DNA of 64,000 nt, taken from Fuerstiella sp. (lineage in GTDB: Bacteria > Planctomycetota > Planctomycetia > Planctomycetales > Planctomycetaceae). A program made the translations under genes and the position numbers. Below, piece after piece: positions 9,329 to 18,900 of this stretch. The notes beneath the pieces are model-generated. The model was given only the letters and a program-made list of their open reading frames with translations, did no database searches and was not told the DNA's origin. The stretch's first letter is position 1. The number at the start of each line of letters is the position of its first letter. The stretch lies in contig JAKVAY010000048.1 in the NCBI GenBank assembly GCA_022447185.1, forward strand, positions 1 through 64,000. The letters are read 5' to 3'.

Positions 9329-10492
9329 TCACGACAACCGGCTCCGATAGTCTTCGTAAGTGAATTTACGAATGACGGTGATCCTGTCCGTTTCCGGATT
9401 GTAATCTGCAATCACTGGCAACCGAACTCCGTTGAACGTGGTGTTCTTAACCATCGTGTAATGAGCCATGTCGGTGAACACCAGCCGGTCGCCCGGTGTC
9501 AAATCCTGGTCAAAGGAGTACTCACCGATTACGTCTCCCGCAAGACAGGTTAAGCCGCCAAGTTGAATCGTGTGCTGCCGTTCGCCTGGGTTACCGGCGC
9601 CAAGGATTGTCGGTCTGTAGGGCATTTCGAGCACATCCGGCATATGAGCCGTCGCCGACGTATCCAGAACGGCAAATTCCTTGTCGCTGCTGTGAAAACG
9701 ATCAAGGACTGTGGTAATCAAAAACCCGGTATTCAGCGCAATCGCTTCACCCGGCTCCAGATACACCCGCACATCGTATGCATCACGTATCCGGGAGACA
9801 CAATTGCAGAGCAGGTCGACGTCGTAGTCGTGCCGCGAAATGTGGTGACCGCCGCCCATATTCAACCACTTCACCTGCTGCAGCGCGTCTCCAAATTTTT
9901 GTTCTACTTTTTCCAGCGTCCGGGCGAGTGTTCCCGAGTCCTGTTCGCACAAAGCGTGAAAATGCAGGCCCTCAATTCCTTCCAGGTCCGCGCCACGCAG
10001 TTCGTCGGCAGTGACACCGAAACGCGTTCCCGGTCGGCAGGGATCGTAGAGCTCGGTCGTAACTTCTGAATACTCGGGGTTAATCCGCAATCCGTACGAA
10101 GCCACATTTGTCGGCTCAGCTGCCATCGGCCGAAACCGGTCCCATTGACTGAGACTGTTGATGGTGACGTGTGTCGCAATCCTGGAAAACCAGGAGATCT
10201 CCTCTTCCGTATAGGCAACACAGCAACAGTGAAGCTCGCGGCCAAATTCTTCCAGACCAAGCCGGGCTTCGTGTATCGAACTCGCCGCTGTACCGCACAG
10301 GACGCGGCGAAGCTGCGGAAACACGGAAAACATGGCAAAGCCCTTCAGAGCCAGAATAATTCTGGCTCCGGACCTCTCCTGGACTGATTCAAGAATTCTG
10401 AGATTGTCCTCCAGCAACCCCAGATGAATCAGATAGGCCGGTGTCGGCAGTTCGTCCCTCCGACAAAGGTCAATCATTTTATTGTCGTCCAT
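9329..10492 (-). CDS. nspC: Carboxynorspermidine/carboxyspermidine decarboxylase
   Basis: This PLP fold-III decarboxylase converts carboxyspermidine to spermidine. The N-terminal LPTPAYLIHL segment, the PLP lysine in LALKGFAMFS (K50), GLHFHALCE, MGGGHHISR, LEPGEAIA and the catalytic cysteine in TCLAGD (C316) are all NspC features. The ATG at 10492 gives 387 residues, the usual size. The open frame extends to a TTG at 10627 inside the upstream gene, but that extra N-terminus is not family-like. An ATG at 10477 is also possible. The gene lies directly downstream of the matching dehydrogenase on the same strand, giving a two-gene unit that makes spermidine from putrescine and aspartate semialdehyde without S-adenosylmethionine decarboxylase. 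Confidence 0.93.
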   Translation of the reverse strand: MDDNKMIDLCRRDELPTPAYLIHLGLLEDNLRILESVQERSGARIILALKGFAMFSVFPQLRRVLCGTAASSIHEARLGLEEFGRELHCCCVAYTEEEISWFSRIATHVTINSLSQWDRFRPMAAEPTNVASYGLRINPEYSEVTTELYDPCRPGTRFGVTADELRGADLEGIEGLHFHALCEQDSGTLARTLEKVEQKFGDALQQVKWLNMGGGHHISRHDYDVDLLCNCVSRIRDAYDVRVYLEPGEAIALNTGFLITTVLDRFHSSDKEFAVLDTSATAHMPDVLEMPYRPTILGAGNPGERQHTIQLGGLTCLAGDVIGEYSFDQDLTPGDRLVFTDMAHYTMVKNTTFNGVRLPVIADYNPETDRITVIRKFTYEDYRSRLS

Positions 10493-10607
10493 GTGCACCA
10501 ATCTAACGAGGACGTGCCCGGGACCATGCGAACTGCCGAGTCCCGACTCCGACCAATCACGCCGAAAACCTGACTCAACAGGAATAAGTTCATCGCCATA
10601 CGCGGTA

Positions 10608-11816
10608 CTAACGCGGTAACTGGTCAAAAAACGGTTTACCTTCGATGACCTGCCAGGGAAGGCCGTACCGGTTGAGATCCTCCATGAACGGATCAGGATC
10701 CAGTTGTTCCATGTTCCAGACCCCCGGCTGTTTCCACACGTCCGTCACCATCAGCTTCGCGCCGATCATGGCCGGGACTCCCGTAGTGAACGAAATCGCC
10801 TGCGACCCGACTTCACGATAGCACTGTTCGTGATCGCAAATGTTATAGATATAGGCCTGTTTGTTTTCCCCGTTTTTCATTCCGTCAAATACGCACCCGA
10901 TACACGTTTTGCCCTTCGTACGAGAACCCAGGCTGGCCGGGTCCGGCAATAACGTCTTCAGGAATTCAAGCGGGATGATCTTCGACCCCTGAAAATCAAT
11001 CGGTTCGATTCCTGTCATTCCCACGTTTTCCAGCACCTGCAGGTGCGTGATATACGAATCTGAAAACGTCATCCAGAAGCGGATACGTTTCAGACCATCG
11101 ATGTGCCGGATCAGCGACTCCATTTCCTCGTGGTACATCAGATAAATTTCCCTGGTGCCAACTGCCGGATCGGGAAACTCAAACGATTGATGAACTGCCA
11201 GAGGACCGGTCTCCTTCCATTCGTGTTCCCAGTAACGACCATTGGCTGTAATTTCACGAATGTTGATTTCCGGGTTAAAATTTGTCGCGAACGGTAAGTC
11301 ATGGTGCCCGGCGTTGGCATCGATGATATCGATGTGGTGAATCTCATCGAACAAGTGTTTCCGGGCATAGGCACAGTAGACATTGGTCACACCAGGATCA
11401 AAACCGCTGCCCAGCAGGGCCGTCAGACCTTTCTCCTGAAACTGCTCGTGGTACGGCCACTGATATTCGTAGCTGAATCGCGCTTCGTCGCGTGGTTCGT
11501 AATTGGCCGTATCCAGGTAATCCACCCCTGCCGCCAGGCACGCTTCCATCAGATTCAGATCCTGGTACGGCAGCGCAACATTGATCAGCACGTCGGGATG
11601 AATCCGGTGCATCAATCCAACTGTTTCCGCAACATTGTCGGCGTCGACCTGTTCGGTTTGAATCGACCGGTGGAGTTCGCCTGCAATTTCATCGCACTTC
11701 GATTTCGTGCGACTGGCGAGACAGATCTCGGAAAAGACGTCCGTCGCCTGGCTGCACTTGTGCACAACCACTCGTCCGACGCCGCCCGCACCAATGATTA
11801 ACACCCGTTTGCCCAT
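10608..11816 (-). CDS. Carboxynorspermidine/carboxyspermidine dehydrogenase (saccharopine dehydrogenase family)
   Basis: The enzyme condenses putrescine (or diaminopropane) with aspartate beta-semialdehyde and reduces the imine with NAD(P)H to carboxyspermidine. It has 402 residues. The N-terminal Rossmann motif is VLIIGAGGVGR at residues 4-14, and YLDTANYE and LLGSGFDPGVTNVYCAY follow, which mark the saccharopine-dehydrogenase-like CASDH group. The start is the ATG at 11816 with a GAGAAG element upstream. It is the first gene of a two-gene minus-strand unit with nspC. Pairing with nspC separates it from a true lysine-pathway saccharopine dehydrogenase. Confidence 0.92.
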   Translation of the reverse strand: MGKRVLIIGAGGVGRVVVHKCSQATDVFSEICLASRTKSKCDEIAGELHRSIQTEQVDADNVAETVGLMHRIHPDVLINVALPYQDLNLMEACLAAGVDYLDTANYEPRDEARFSYEYQWPYHEQFQEKGLTALLGSGFDPGVTNVYCAYARKHLFDEIHHIDIIDANAGHHDLPFATNFNPEINIREITANGRYWEHEWKETGPLAVHQSFEFPDPAVGTREIYLMYHEEMESLIRHIDGLKRIRFWMTFSDSYITHLQVLENVGMTGIEPIDFQGSKIIPLEFLKTLLPDPASLGSRTKGKTCIGCVFDGMKNGENKQAYIYNICDHEQCYREVGSQAISFTTGVPAMIGAKLMVTDVWKQPGVWNMEQLDPDPFMEDLNRYGLPWQVIEGKPFFDQLPR

Positions 11817-12243
11817 GTCGTCTTCTCAGGTTATTCGAGTCAGTGCCAATTGGAACCAACCTGTCCATTTAATGAATGTTTGCACAGAACCGGTCAGCCT
11901 GATAAGAAAATCTGCCTAACATCGCAATGCCCCGGCACCGCTGTGTCTGGAGCTGACATGATTGCTGACCAGAGACTGTGTGCATGATGATCGCAAATCA
12001 CAACCCATCTGCCATTCGTGTGCCGAGAGATGGTTTTAGTCCCTGTAGCGGTCCGGATGCCCCGGAATCGTCTGACAAAGACTTTAGGCACACCAGATCA
12101 GCGGAAACCCTTTGCCAGACAGACTCGACATGCAACATACACACAACTCTGCCAATATGTTGGGGTCGGTCGTATGCGCATCAAGATGCATCGTTCCACG
12201 TTGTTGAAACTGTCGACCGGAATCGACGGAGAGGGCCAGAATC
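11817..12243. other. Intergenic region between divergent genes
   Basis: These 427 bases lie between the polyamine dehydrogenase (minus) and the symporter (plus) and must hold promoters for both. No gene, RNA gene or strong inverted repeat is visible. Confidence 0.5.
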
Positions 12244-13851
12244 ATGAGCGAGGAAGCAAGACAGGCTCTGACGCAGACCAACTTCGGAACGATCGATGCC
12301 TTCATCGTTGTCATCTATCTACTGGTGTCGCTGTGCATTGGTTTGATGGTGAAACAATATGCTGGTTCGATGGAAAACTACGTCAGTGCAGGGCGCAAGG
12401 TCGGCACGTGGCTTGGTGTGGCCACCATGACCGGAACCGAACTCGGCCTTGTCACCGTGATGTATTCCGCTCAAAAAGGATTTACCGGTGGTTTTGCGGC
12501 GTTTCACGTCGGTGTCATCGCCGGTGTTGGCACTCTGTTTGTCGGCCTGACCGGATTTATTGTGGGACCGCTCCGTCGGATGGAAGTCCTGACAATCCCG
12601 GAGTTCTACGAAAAACGGTTCAACAGGAAGATTCGAATCGTCGGTGGTGTGATCCTCGTCCTGGCTGGTGTCCTGAACATGGGACTGTTTCTGAAAACCG
12701 GATCTATGTTTATCGTAGGCGTGACCGGAATGGCCAGTGAGGGTGCGGCACTCAAATGGGTGATGATTGGACTGCTGGGGCTGGTTCTCATCTATACGAC
12801 GCTCGGCGGCATGATCTCGGTGATTTTGACTGACTACGTTCAGTTCACCGTCCTGTCGACAGGTCTCCTGTTCACAACAGTCCTGGCCATCTGGACACTG
12901 GGTTGGTCCGACATTTTCAAGGGAGTCACAGAACAACTTGGGGCTGCCGGTTTCGACCCCACCCTGGAAGGCTCGGGATTCGGCTGGTCCTATATTTTCT
13001 GGATGGTTGTGACGACTGGTTTCGTTGGCAGTGCTGTCTGGCCAACGGCCGTTGCCCGAGCCCTGGCGATGGAAAGTGAACAGGCAGTTCGACGCCAGTA
13101 TTGCTGGTCATCGTTGTCGTTCGCAGCCCGTTTTATTATTCCATATTTTTGGGGAATCTGTGCGCTCGTCTTTATCACCTCTTCTCCCGCCGGCGCTGAC
13201 TTGAAAGAGTTGTTTCTGTCAGAATCCGGCGACAAACCAGAATTGGAAAACCTGTACGCTATGCCGGTCTTTCTGGGGCGACTCCTTCCGACTGTAGTCA
13301 TTGGAATCGTGACCGCCGGAATGATCGCAGCGTTTATGTCGACTCATGATTCGTATTTTCTGACATGGAGTTCGGTGATTACGCAGGACATCGTTGCTCC
13401 TCTCAGACAAGGCCCCTTCACCACAGTATCACGTGTCCGGCTGACTCGAATCCTGATTATTCTAATGGGCGGGTATGTTTTGTACTGGGGGCTGTTTTAC
13501 ACCGGAGGCGAAGACATTTGGGACTACATGGCGGTAACGGGTGGGATTTACTTCACTGGTGCCTTCGTCGTATTGATGATGGGTGTGTACTGGAAGGGGA
13601 CCAGCAGCTTCGGAGCACTCCTGGGGCTCCTGTCCGGTCTACTCATGCTTTTTGCCCTTGAACCCGTCCAGATTGCTGTTCGACTTAAATATCAGCTGGC
13701 ATCAGGTGAATGGACTGAACGCCTGACGAGTCCTCAAATCGGATTAATAACTGTTGCAGTCGCGATTATAATGACAGTCGGTGGTTCGCTGATTCGTCCC
13801 GACCAGACGAATGCTGTTTCTGTACAGCCCGTCGCTAATCCTCCCGACTAA
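12244..13851 (+). CDS. Sodium:solute symporter (SSS family)
   Basis: This integral membrane protein of 535 residues has about 13 hydrophobic segments. Family features include a short polar N-terminus before TM1, an NYVSAGRKVGTWLG segment (the SSS equivalent of the YFLAGR-type motif), IPEFYEKRFN after TM3, and LIYTTLGGMISVILTDYVQ, which matches the conserved GG-x-x-x-V-x-x-TD-x-x-Q signature. It probably imports a small organic solute with Na+. The substrate cannot be read from the sequence. A tiny membrane protein gene and an exported amidohydrolase follow on the same strand, so uptake of a product of that hydrolase is possible (inference). Confidence 0.93.
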   Translation: MSEEARQALTQTNFGTIDAFIVVIYLLVSLCIGLMVKQYAGSMENYVSAGRKVGTWLGVATMTGTELGLVTVMYSAQKGFTGGFAAFHVGVIAGVGTLFVGLTGFIVGPLRRMEVLTIPEFYEKRFNRKIRIVGGVILVLAGVLNMGLFLKTGSMFIVGVTGMASEGAALKWVMIGLLGLVLIYTTLGGMISVILTDYVQFTVLSTGLLFTTVLAIWTLGWSDIFKGVTEQLGAAGFDPTLEGSGFGWSYIFWMVVTTGFVGSAVWPTAVARALAMESEQAVRRQYCWSSLSFAARFIIPYFWGICALVFITSSPAGADLKELFLSESGDKPELENLYAMPVFLGRLLPTVVIGIVTAGMIAAFMSTHDSYFLTWSSVITQDIVAPLRQGPFTTVSRVRLTRILIILMGGYVLYWGLFYTGGEDIWDYMAVTGGIYFTGAFVVLMMGVYWKGTSSFGALLGLLSGLLMLFALEPVQIAVRLKYQLASGEWTERLTSPQIGLITVAVAIIMTVGGSLIRPDQTNAVSVQPVANPPD

Positions 13852-13901
13852 TACAGTTCCTGTGATTCACTTGTCATTCACCCGTCAAAGAAAGCATCAT
13901 C

Positions 13902-14078
13902 ATGCACTGGCTACTGATCTGGCAGGTCATTTTCGTCGGATTGCTGCTGGCATTTGGAGTCATGTCTGTGCTGATTGTCATCAACGGGGCACACGATATC
14001 CGCAGACTCCTGTTGTACCTCGAAGAAACCAACAGCAATGCAGATTCCAGTGAACAGAAAACAACGACGCCAGAATGA
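13902..14078 (+). CDS. Small single-pass membrane protein next to the symporter
   Basis: An ATG at 13902 opens a 58-codon frame ending in TGA at 14078. It starts MHWLLIWQVIFVGLL, continues as one long hydrophobic helix to about residue 28, then has NGAHDIRRLLLYLEE and a short hydrophilic tail ending TTTPE. It lies 50 bases after the symporter and 51 before the amidohydrolase, so co-transcription is likely. The ribosome binding site is weak (purine-rich AAAGAAAG). The layout resembles the short accessory membrane peptides that accompany some sodium:solute symporters. No family could be named. It is a credible small gene because of its topology, its position, and the basic patch right after the helix. 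Confidence 0.6.
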   Translation: MHWLLIWQVIFVGLLLAFGVMSVLIVINGAHDIRRLLLYLEETNSNADSSEQKTTTPE

Positions 14079-14129
14079 TCGTTCCTGACATCAGGACTGG
14101 TTGGTATTCCGTAACGACGCAGGAGACTG

Positions 14130-15353
14130 ATGCGCATGGCCAATCATTACACCCCCGATTATCCCATGACTCGATCGATTCTGTTCGCTCTGGCGTTTGG
14201 TGTTTCTGTCCACACGACCTGCGGTAACGATCCCGATAATCCACATGTACGACGCCGTATCTATCTGGACGAATTCCGACCAACGTCAGAACTAAAAACA
14301 TCCCCGCACCTGCAGAAACAGGCAAAGTTCCCGTGTGTTAATGTGCATTCGCACCCTGGCCGACTGTCAGACCCGCAAATCGATGAGATGGTCCGTGTGA
14401 TGGACCAATCCAACATCGCCGTCAGCGTCAGTCTGGACGGACGAGCCGGTGCCGCATTTGCCGAACACCATCGGAAACTCACATCCCGGCATCCCGATCG
14501 GTTTGTCGTATTCGTGCGTATGGATTACGTCGGCGACGGCAATCCCGGCAATTCCGCAACGTGGCACGTGCATGCGTCTGGATATGGCAACCACATGGCG
14601 GATCGTCTGACCGAGGCTGTACGACAGGGAGCATCGGGGTTGAAGCTGCTGAAAGATCTTGGTCTATTCCTGCGCGACCCGGACGGTCGACTGTACCGGC
14701 CGGATGATTCACGATTCGATCCGGTGTGGCAACGCGCAGGCGAGTTGAAGGTGCCTGTGTTGTGGCATTGCGCGGATCCGGTCGCATTTTTTCGACTGAC
14801 TTCGGAAAAGAATGAGCGATGGGAGGAACTTTATCGGCATCCCGAGTGGAGTTTTCACGGAAAGGACTTTCCGGATCACCAGGAACTGATCGACGCTCGC
14901 AATCGAGTAATTGCGCGACACCCACAAACAACGTTCATCTGCGCCCATATGGCGGACATCCCGGAGGACCTCGCAAAACTGGGGCGCTACCTCGATCGTT
15001 ACCCGAATATGTATGTCGAGATTGCTGCGCGTGTTGCCGAACTTGGTCGGCAGCCCTACACCGCACGTCGCTTCTTTCTGAAATACGCCGACCGAATCCT
15101 GTTTGGCACAGATGGTGTGCCACCGATATCAGAACTGATTCCACACTGGAGATTCCTCGAAACCTGGGACGAATACTTTCCTTACGAAGACAACCCCTTT
15201 CCCCCTCAGGGAATGTGGAACATTTACGGCATCGGACTACCTGACGAAGTGTTGAGGCAAGTGTATTACGAAAATGCTGTCCGATTGATTCCGGGCGTGC
15301 GTTTGTCACTGGCTGATCAGAACCAGCCTGTCAGTAAAAAATCGGCGCGATGA
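14130..15353 (+). CDS. Exported metal-dependent amidohydrolase (Amidohydro_2-like)
   Basis: The protein has 407 residues with an N-terminal signal peptide (hydrophobic core SILFALAFGVSV). The start at 14130 is supported by AGGAG four bases upstream; ATG 14166 would give a shorter signal peptide. Metal-binding motifs of the TIM-barrel amidohydrolase fold are present: HSH at H73/H75, WHCADP at H213, CAHMAD at H273, and the catalytic aspartate in LFGTDGVP at D328. This set fits the PF04909-type family of hydrolases and decarboxylases. The substrate is unknown. Export, and location just downstream of a sodium symporter, suggest periplasmic processing of an organic compound whose product may be imported (inference). 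Confidence 0.85.
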   Translation: MRMANHYTPDYPMTRSILFALAFGVSVHTTCGNDPDNPHVRRRIYLDEFRPTSELKTSPHLQKQAKFPCVNVHSHPGRLSDPQIDEMVRVMDQSNIAVSVSLDGRAGAAFAEHHRKLTSRHPDRFVVFVRMDYVGDGNPGNSATWHVHASGYGNHMADRLTEAVRQGASGLKLLKDLGLFLRDPDGRLYRPDDSRFDPVWQRAGELKVPVLWHCADPVAFFRLTSEKNERWEELYRHPEWSFHGKDFPDHQELIDARNRVIARHPQTTFICAHMADIPEDLAKLGRYLDRYPNMYVEIAARVAELGRQPYTARRFFLKYADRILFGTDGVPPISELIPHWRFLETWDEYFPYEDNPFPPQGMWNIYGIGLPDEVLRQVYYENAVRLIPGVRLSLADQNQPVSKKSAR

Positions 15354-15707
15354 ATTAACCACCACTCACATGGTCGTCATGGGACTTGGTGCAGTATTCG
15401 CAACACAGGAAGGAGTTGTTCATTCCGACTGGAGTGACGCTGGAGACGGAAGACGCCTCTCAGCAACAACTTTCCGCGGCTCAGGAAGGGATTGTCCCGC
15501 ATTCATCAGGTCTATGCAATTTTTAACAGACGATCTGGTCCGGCGTGAGATGGTCGATGACACACTGGTACGACTGATGAGTGAACACGGTCGCACACTT
15601 ATTGCGGTCTGTTCGCCGGCAACGGCTCATACTTGGAATCGTCCAGGCCACCCCAATCCACTCCTTCCTTTCCCCAACATCGTTTTCAAGATGTTGACAA
15701 AAAACGG
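15354..15707. other. Intergenic region
   Basis: About 350 bases lie between the amidohydrolase and the next gene. A 113-codon frame at 15370-15711 runs through it but lacks a hydrophobic or conserved pattern and a good start context, so it is not called as a gene. No hairpin of note is seen. Confidence 0.4.
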
Positions 15708-17819
15708 ATGACATCATCCATGGTATCCCGACAACGCCTGATTGCCTTCAGTCTGAGTTTCATTGCGACGGTCCTGGTGATCGTTACCACACTGATGTCA
15801 TCTGCCTCCGGATTCAGTCAGACGATTATCACCATAGGTTCGATCATTCCGCTGGTAAGCCTCGTCATCAGCGGACGTGATCCGATCAAACTCGTTCCGG
15901 CGCCGTCCGCCCCATCGTCTCATAATGATGATCGGGCAACGTTTGAAGCCTGGCGTTCACAGGTGTGTCAGTCACTGGAGGACCAGTCCCGGCAACTGGA
16001 CCAGCAGCGGCAGCAGCTCAACGATCGAATGCTGCGATACCATGAGTTTCTTGAATATCCGGCATTCGATTCGCCTGAAACTCCAAATAACGTCTCACAC
16101 TCAGAGTTGTCAGATAAAGATCATGAAGTCAATCACATTCTGGAAACGGAGGCAGCTCGGGTCTACGAAAAGATTCGGACTGACGGGTATCGCTCAGAGG
16201 ACCGGCTGGATTTGTCAGTGATCCGGAAAGAAGTCCTTGACGTGATTCAACAGGTTGCCCGTGTTTACTCACCGGACAGCACTCATCCCCTGATGGAAAC
16301 CAGTTTCGATCAACTGGCACGTGCCGCCAGTCGCGTCTGTCTTCAGGCGCTGGTGCTTGTTGAACAACTTCCAATGGATGTCCAGCACTATACGATTGCC
16401 GATCTTTACAACTATGTTCGCAAGGCCGTAACTGCCTGGGGAACCTGGCAAACAGTGTCACCGTGGATGACACGACTCAGTCGGGGGGTTTATGCCGGCC
16501 GAATTGCTGCAGGAACCAGTCCATTGACACTGGGAGCATGGTGGGTGGCATCCGAACTTGGACGTCGAGGTTCAAAGAAATTGATTGAAAATTACGTCGA
16601 CCAGCGCGCCGTCGCTTTCTTCAATGATGCTGTACGGCTGATTGGAAATGAAGTGGCCACTGTGTACGGGCCAGGCATTCGGCAGCGTGACGCTGCCTGG
16701 GCCTATGGAGCGGAACTCACAGAACTGTATCACCGGTTCCCGCCGTCACGTGACAGCCTGCAGGCAAGTCTGCGAGAGATCACTTCTCTTCCGCTGCGCA
16801 GTGAGTACGACCGCATTTACCTATACCGCTGCCTTGCAGAACACAAAGCATCTGAACGGCGAGTGACCGATCCGACAGTACTGACGCGTGATGAGCGTGA
16901 GAACATTGCCAGTCGACTGGAAAAGTTTTTTCAGGAACACATTCACGGAACCTCTGCCGCCGATGTTGAACGATGGCGAACGAGTGTTGAGGAACATTTT
17001 GATTTAAAACTGAGTCTGACATCGGCAACATCCATACCAGGCCGGTCGGTAAGTCCGCAGACGGCCTTACGATCCATCTATACGTTCCTGACAGGCGTCG
17101 GCGGACTCGAAAAACAGAAAGCGTTAAACGCGATTCAGTCCAGTCAGCTCTACAGTCGTCTGAATACTGAGGATGCGCAGTCGCTGGCCAGCGAACTCCC
17201 GGCTGATGATGTGCTGGCATTTGAACCGCCGGAACTCGATCCGAGTGATCCGATGACATCTGAGTTTTTGAATGGTCTGATCGATTGCTGTGTTCGCACT
17301 CCGCTACTGGACGCATCGATCGAATCACTGCTAATGGAAACAGGCCGATATTTTCGACAGGGGACCGAGGAGACCCGGCAACAGATCACAAATGCCTGGA
17401 TGCAGCAACTCGAAAGACGGACACTGCGCGACGCATCCATGCCCCGCAAAGTGTCCATTCCGGCACGCCAGTTACTGCAGCTGATGGACTCAGAGGAATC
17501 GATTGCCGGGATCTACCATGACATCGAACTGGAACCATCATCGTTGTGCGCAGACGTCGAAACTACGGAACTGCGTTTGGCGGTATTGACGCGATCCAGT
17601 GGACGTCGTCGAATCCTGCTGCTGACAAATGCGCCGGAACCAGAGACTTTGTGGGAAGCGACGGATGATTTCAAAACGGAGCGGCTTGGCGGCCTGGCCT
17701 TCGACAACTGCATAATCAACGGTGGCCGATGGACCAATCATGCCGTTTCCGGCAGCATCATACTCTCAGGAAGATTCGGCACATCCTTCGAAAGACGGTT
17801 TGCGCCACTCCTGTCGTGA
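15708..17819 (+). CDS. Uncharacterised membrane-anchored coiled-coil protein
   Basis: The start is placed at the ATG at 15708; the frame opens earlier only with a TTG. The product has about 703 residues. Two hydrophobic segments lie in the first 60 residues (LIAFSLSFIATVLVIV and IITIGSIIPLVSLVIS), so the protein is probably anchored with a long cytoplasmic part. A glutamine-rich coiled-coil stretch follows at about 90-120 (LEDQSRQLDQQRQQL). A central region at about 245-300 contains aromatic and glycine-rich amphipathic helices (AWGTWQTVSPWMTRL, GAWWVASELGRRG), which recall membrane-associating helices. The C-terminal 350 residues are alpha-helical and acidic and end in a small beta-rich segment. 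No known family was recognised. It stands alone between the amidohydrolase and the convergent trpD. Confidence 0.7.
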   Translation: MTSSMVSRQRLIAFSLSFIATVLVIVTTLMSSASGFSQTIITIGSIIPLVSLVISGRDPIKLVPAPSAPSSHNDDRATFEAWRSQVCQSLEDQSRQLDQQRQQLNDRMLRYHEFLEYPAFDSPETPNNVSHSELSDKDHEVNHILETEAARVYEKIRTDGYRSEDRLDLSVIRKEVLDVIQQVARVYSPDSTHPLMETSFDQLARAASRVCLQALVLVEQLPMDVQHYTIADLYNYVRKAVTAWGTWQTVSPWMTRLSRGVYAGRIAAGTSPLTLGAWWVASELGRRGSKKLIENYVDQRAVAFFNDAVRLIGNEVATVYGPGIRQRDAAWAYGAELTELYHRFPPSRDSLQASLREITSLPLRSEYDRIYLYRCLAEHKASERRVTDPTVLTRDERENIASRLEKFFQEHIHGTSAADVERWRTSVEEHFDLKLSLTSATSIPGRSVSPQTALRSIYTFLTGVGGLEKQKALNAIQSSQLYSRLNTEDAQSLASELPADDVLAFEPPELDPSDPMTSEFLNGLIDCCVRTPLLDASIESLLMETGRYFRQGTEETRQQITNAWMQQLERRTLRDASMPRKVSIPARQLLQLMDSEESIAGIYHDIELEPSSLCADVETTELRLAVLTRSSGRRRILLLTNAPEPETLWEATDDFKTERLGGLAFDNCIINGGRWTNHAVSGSIILSGRFGTSFERRFAPLLS

Positions 17820-17874
17820 GAAGATTGTGACGTGAACTGCTTGTCACGCACGTGGCACAGCAACCCCGTGAATC

Positions 17875-18900
17875 CTACCGGTGCGCCCGAGTCCACTCGG
17901 CAAGTTGAGACAGTTTTTCAGTCGCCGCGCCACTGTTCAGCACAGTCTGCACGTGGCCCACGGCCTCTTTGAGATCCTGAAACCGCTCTGCTGCCAGAAG
18001 AGCGGCCGCAGCGTTGGCCGTTACGATTCGAGTGACCGGAGAATCTTCGCCAGCCAAAGCCAGTCGGACGAATTCTGCGCTTTCCTGAGCAGAACCCACA
18101 CGCAGCGAACGGACATCACATGAAAGCAGTCCAAAGTCATCCGGCGTCCACTGGCTGCGTTTCACCTGTTCTGCATGGACCTCGAACACGGTTGTCGGCC
18201 CCCACAAACAGACTTCATCCAGTTCATTGTTGCCACACACTACCAGTGCCTTGCGCGTGCCCAGTACACTCAGTGCAGTGGAGATCAGATTTGCTCGTTC
18301 GACGGTACTGGCACCCAACAGTTGATACTCGGCACCGGCAGGATTGGTAAGAGGTCCAAGCAGGTTAAAAATAGTGGGAAAACCCAGGGCTTGGCGAATC
18401 GGAGCAGCGTGCTTCATCGCTCCGTGAACCAGTTGAGCAAAACAAAAGGCAATACCCACTTCATCCAGACATTCAGCAGCCTGCTCGGGCGTCAGCTGAA
18501 TATTCACGTCCAGGGCTTCCAGCACGTCGGCTGATCCGCTGCTGCTTGAGACGCTTCGGTTTCCGTGCTTGGCAACAGCAACCCCACACGCTGCTGCCAC
18601 GATGGCCGTTGCCGTACTAATATTGAATGTATGCAGCTGATCACCACCGGTGCCACACGTATCCAGAAGGGGCGTCTGCCGCGCTGCAATTCGGGAAGCC
18701 CGATCTCGCATTGCCTGTGCAGCCCCGACAATTTCAATTGCTGCGGGCCCCTTGCAGGAAATTGCGGTGAGCAGCGATGCCACATCAATCGCGTCGCACT
18801 CACCATCCATGATCGCCCCGACACAGTCTCTCATCTCGTTTGCAGACAAATCCTGTCCGCCGATCAGCTGTTTAATGGCCGGTTGTAACGTCGGATGCAT
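17875..18900 (-). CDS. trpD: Anthranilate phosphoribosyltransferase
   Basis: This tryptophan-pathway enzyme transfers phosphoribose from PRPP to anthranilate. The PRPP-binding signature LLDTCGTGGD, the following NISTATAIVAAACG, the anthranilate/PRPP loop KHGNRSVSSSSGSADVLE, and FCFAQLVHGAMKHAAPIR are all typical of TrpD. The length of 341 residues is normal. The ATG at 18900 is preferred; a TTG at 18915 extends it by five residues. It is not next to other trp genes here, so the pathway is dispersed. Confidence 0.97.
   Translation of the reverse strand: MHPTLQPAIKQLIGGQDLSANEMRDCVGAIMDGECDAIDVASLLTAISCKGPAAIEIVGAAQAMRDRASRIAARQTPLLDTCGTGGDQLHTFNISTATAIVAAACGVAVAKHGNRSVSSSSGSADVLEALDVNIQLTPEQAAECLDEVGIAFCFAQLVHGAMKHAAPIRQALGFPTIFNLLGPLTNPAGAEYQLLGASTVERANLISTALSVLGTRKALVVCGNNELDEVCLWGPTTVFEVHAEQVKRSQWTPDDFGLLSCDVRSLRVGSAQESAEFVRLALAGEDSPVTRIVTANAAAALLAAERFQDLKEAVGHVQTVLNSGAATEKLSQLAEWTRAHR

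Noticed and set aside
12018..12740. 240-codon plus-strand frame overlapping the symporter start.
   Set aside because: It is a frame shadow of the symporter gene; the product is Arg/Cys/Trp-rich and without family features.
15370..15711. 113-codon frame between amidohydrolase and the unknown membrane protein.
   Set aside because: No domain, signal or good start context; it ends overlapping the next gene in another frame.
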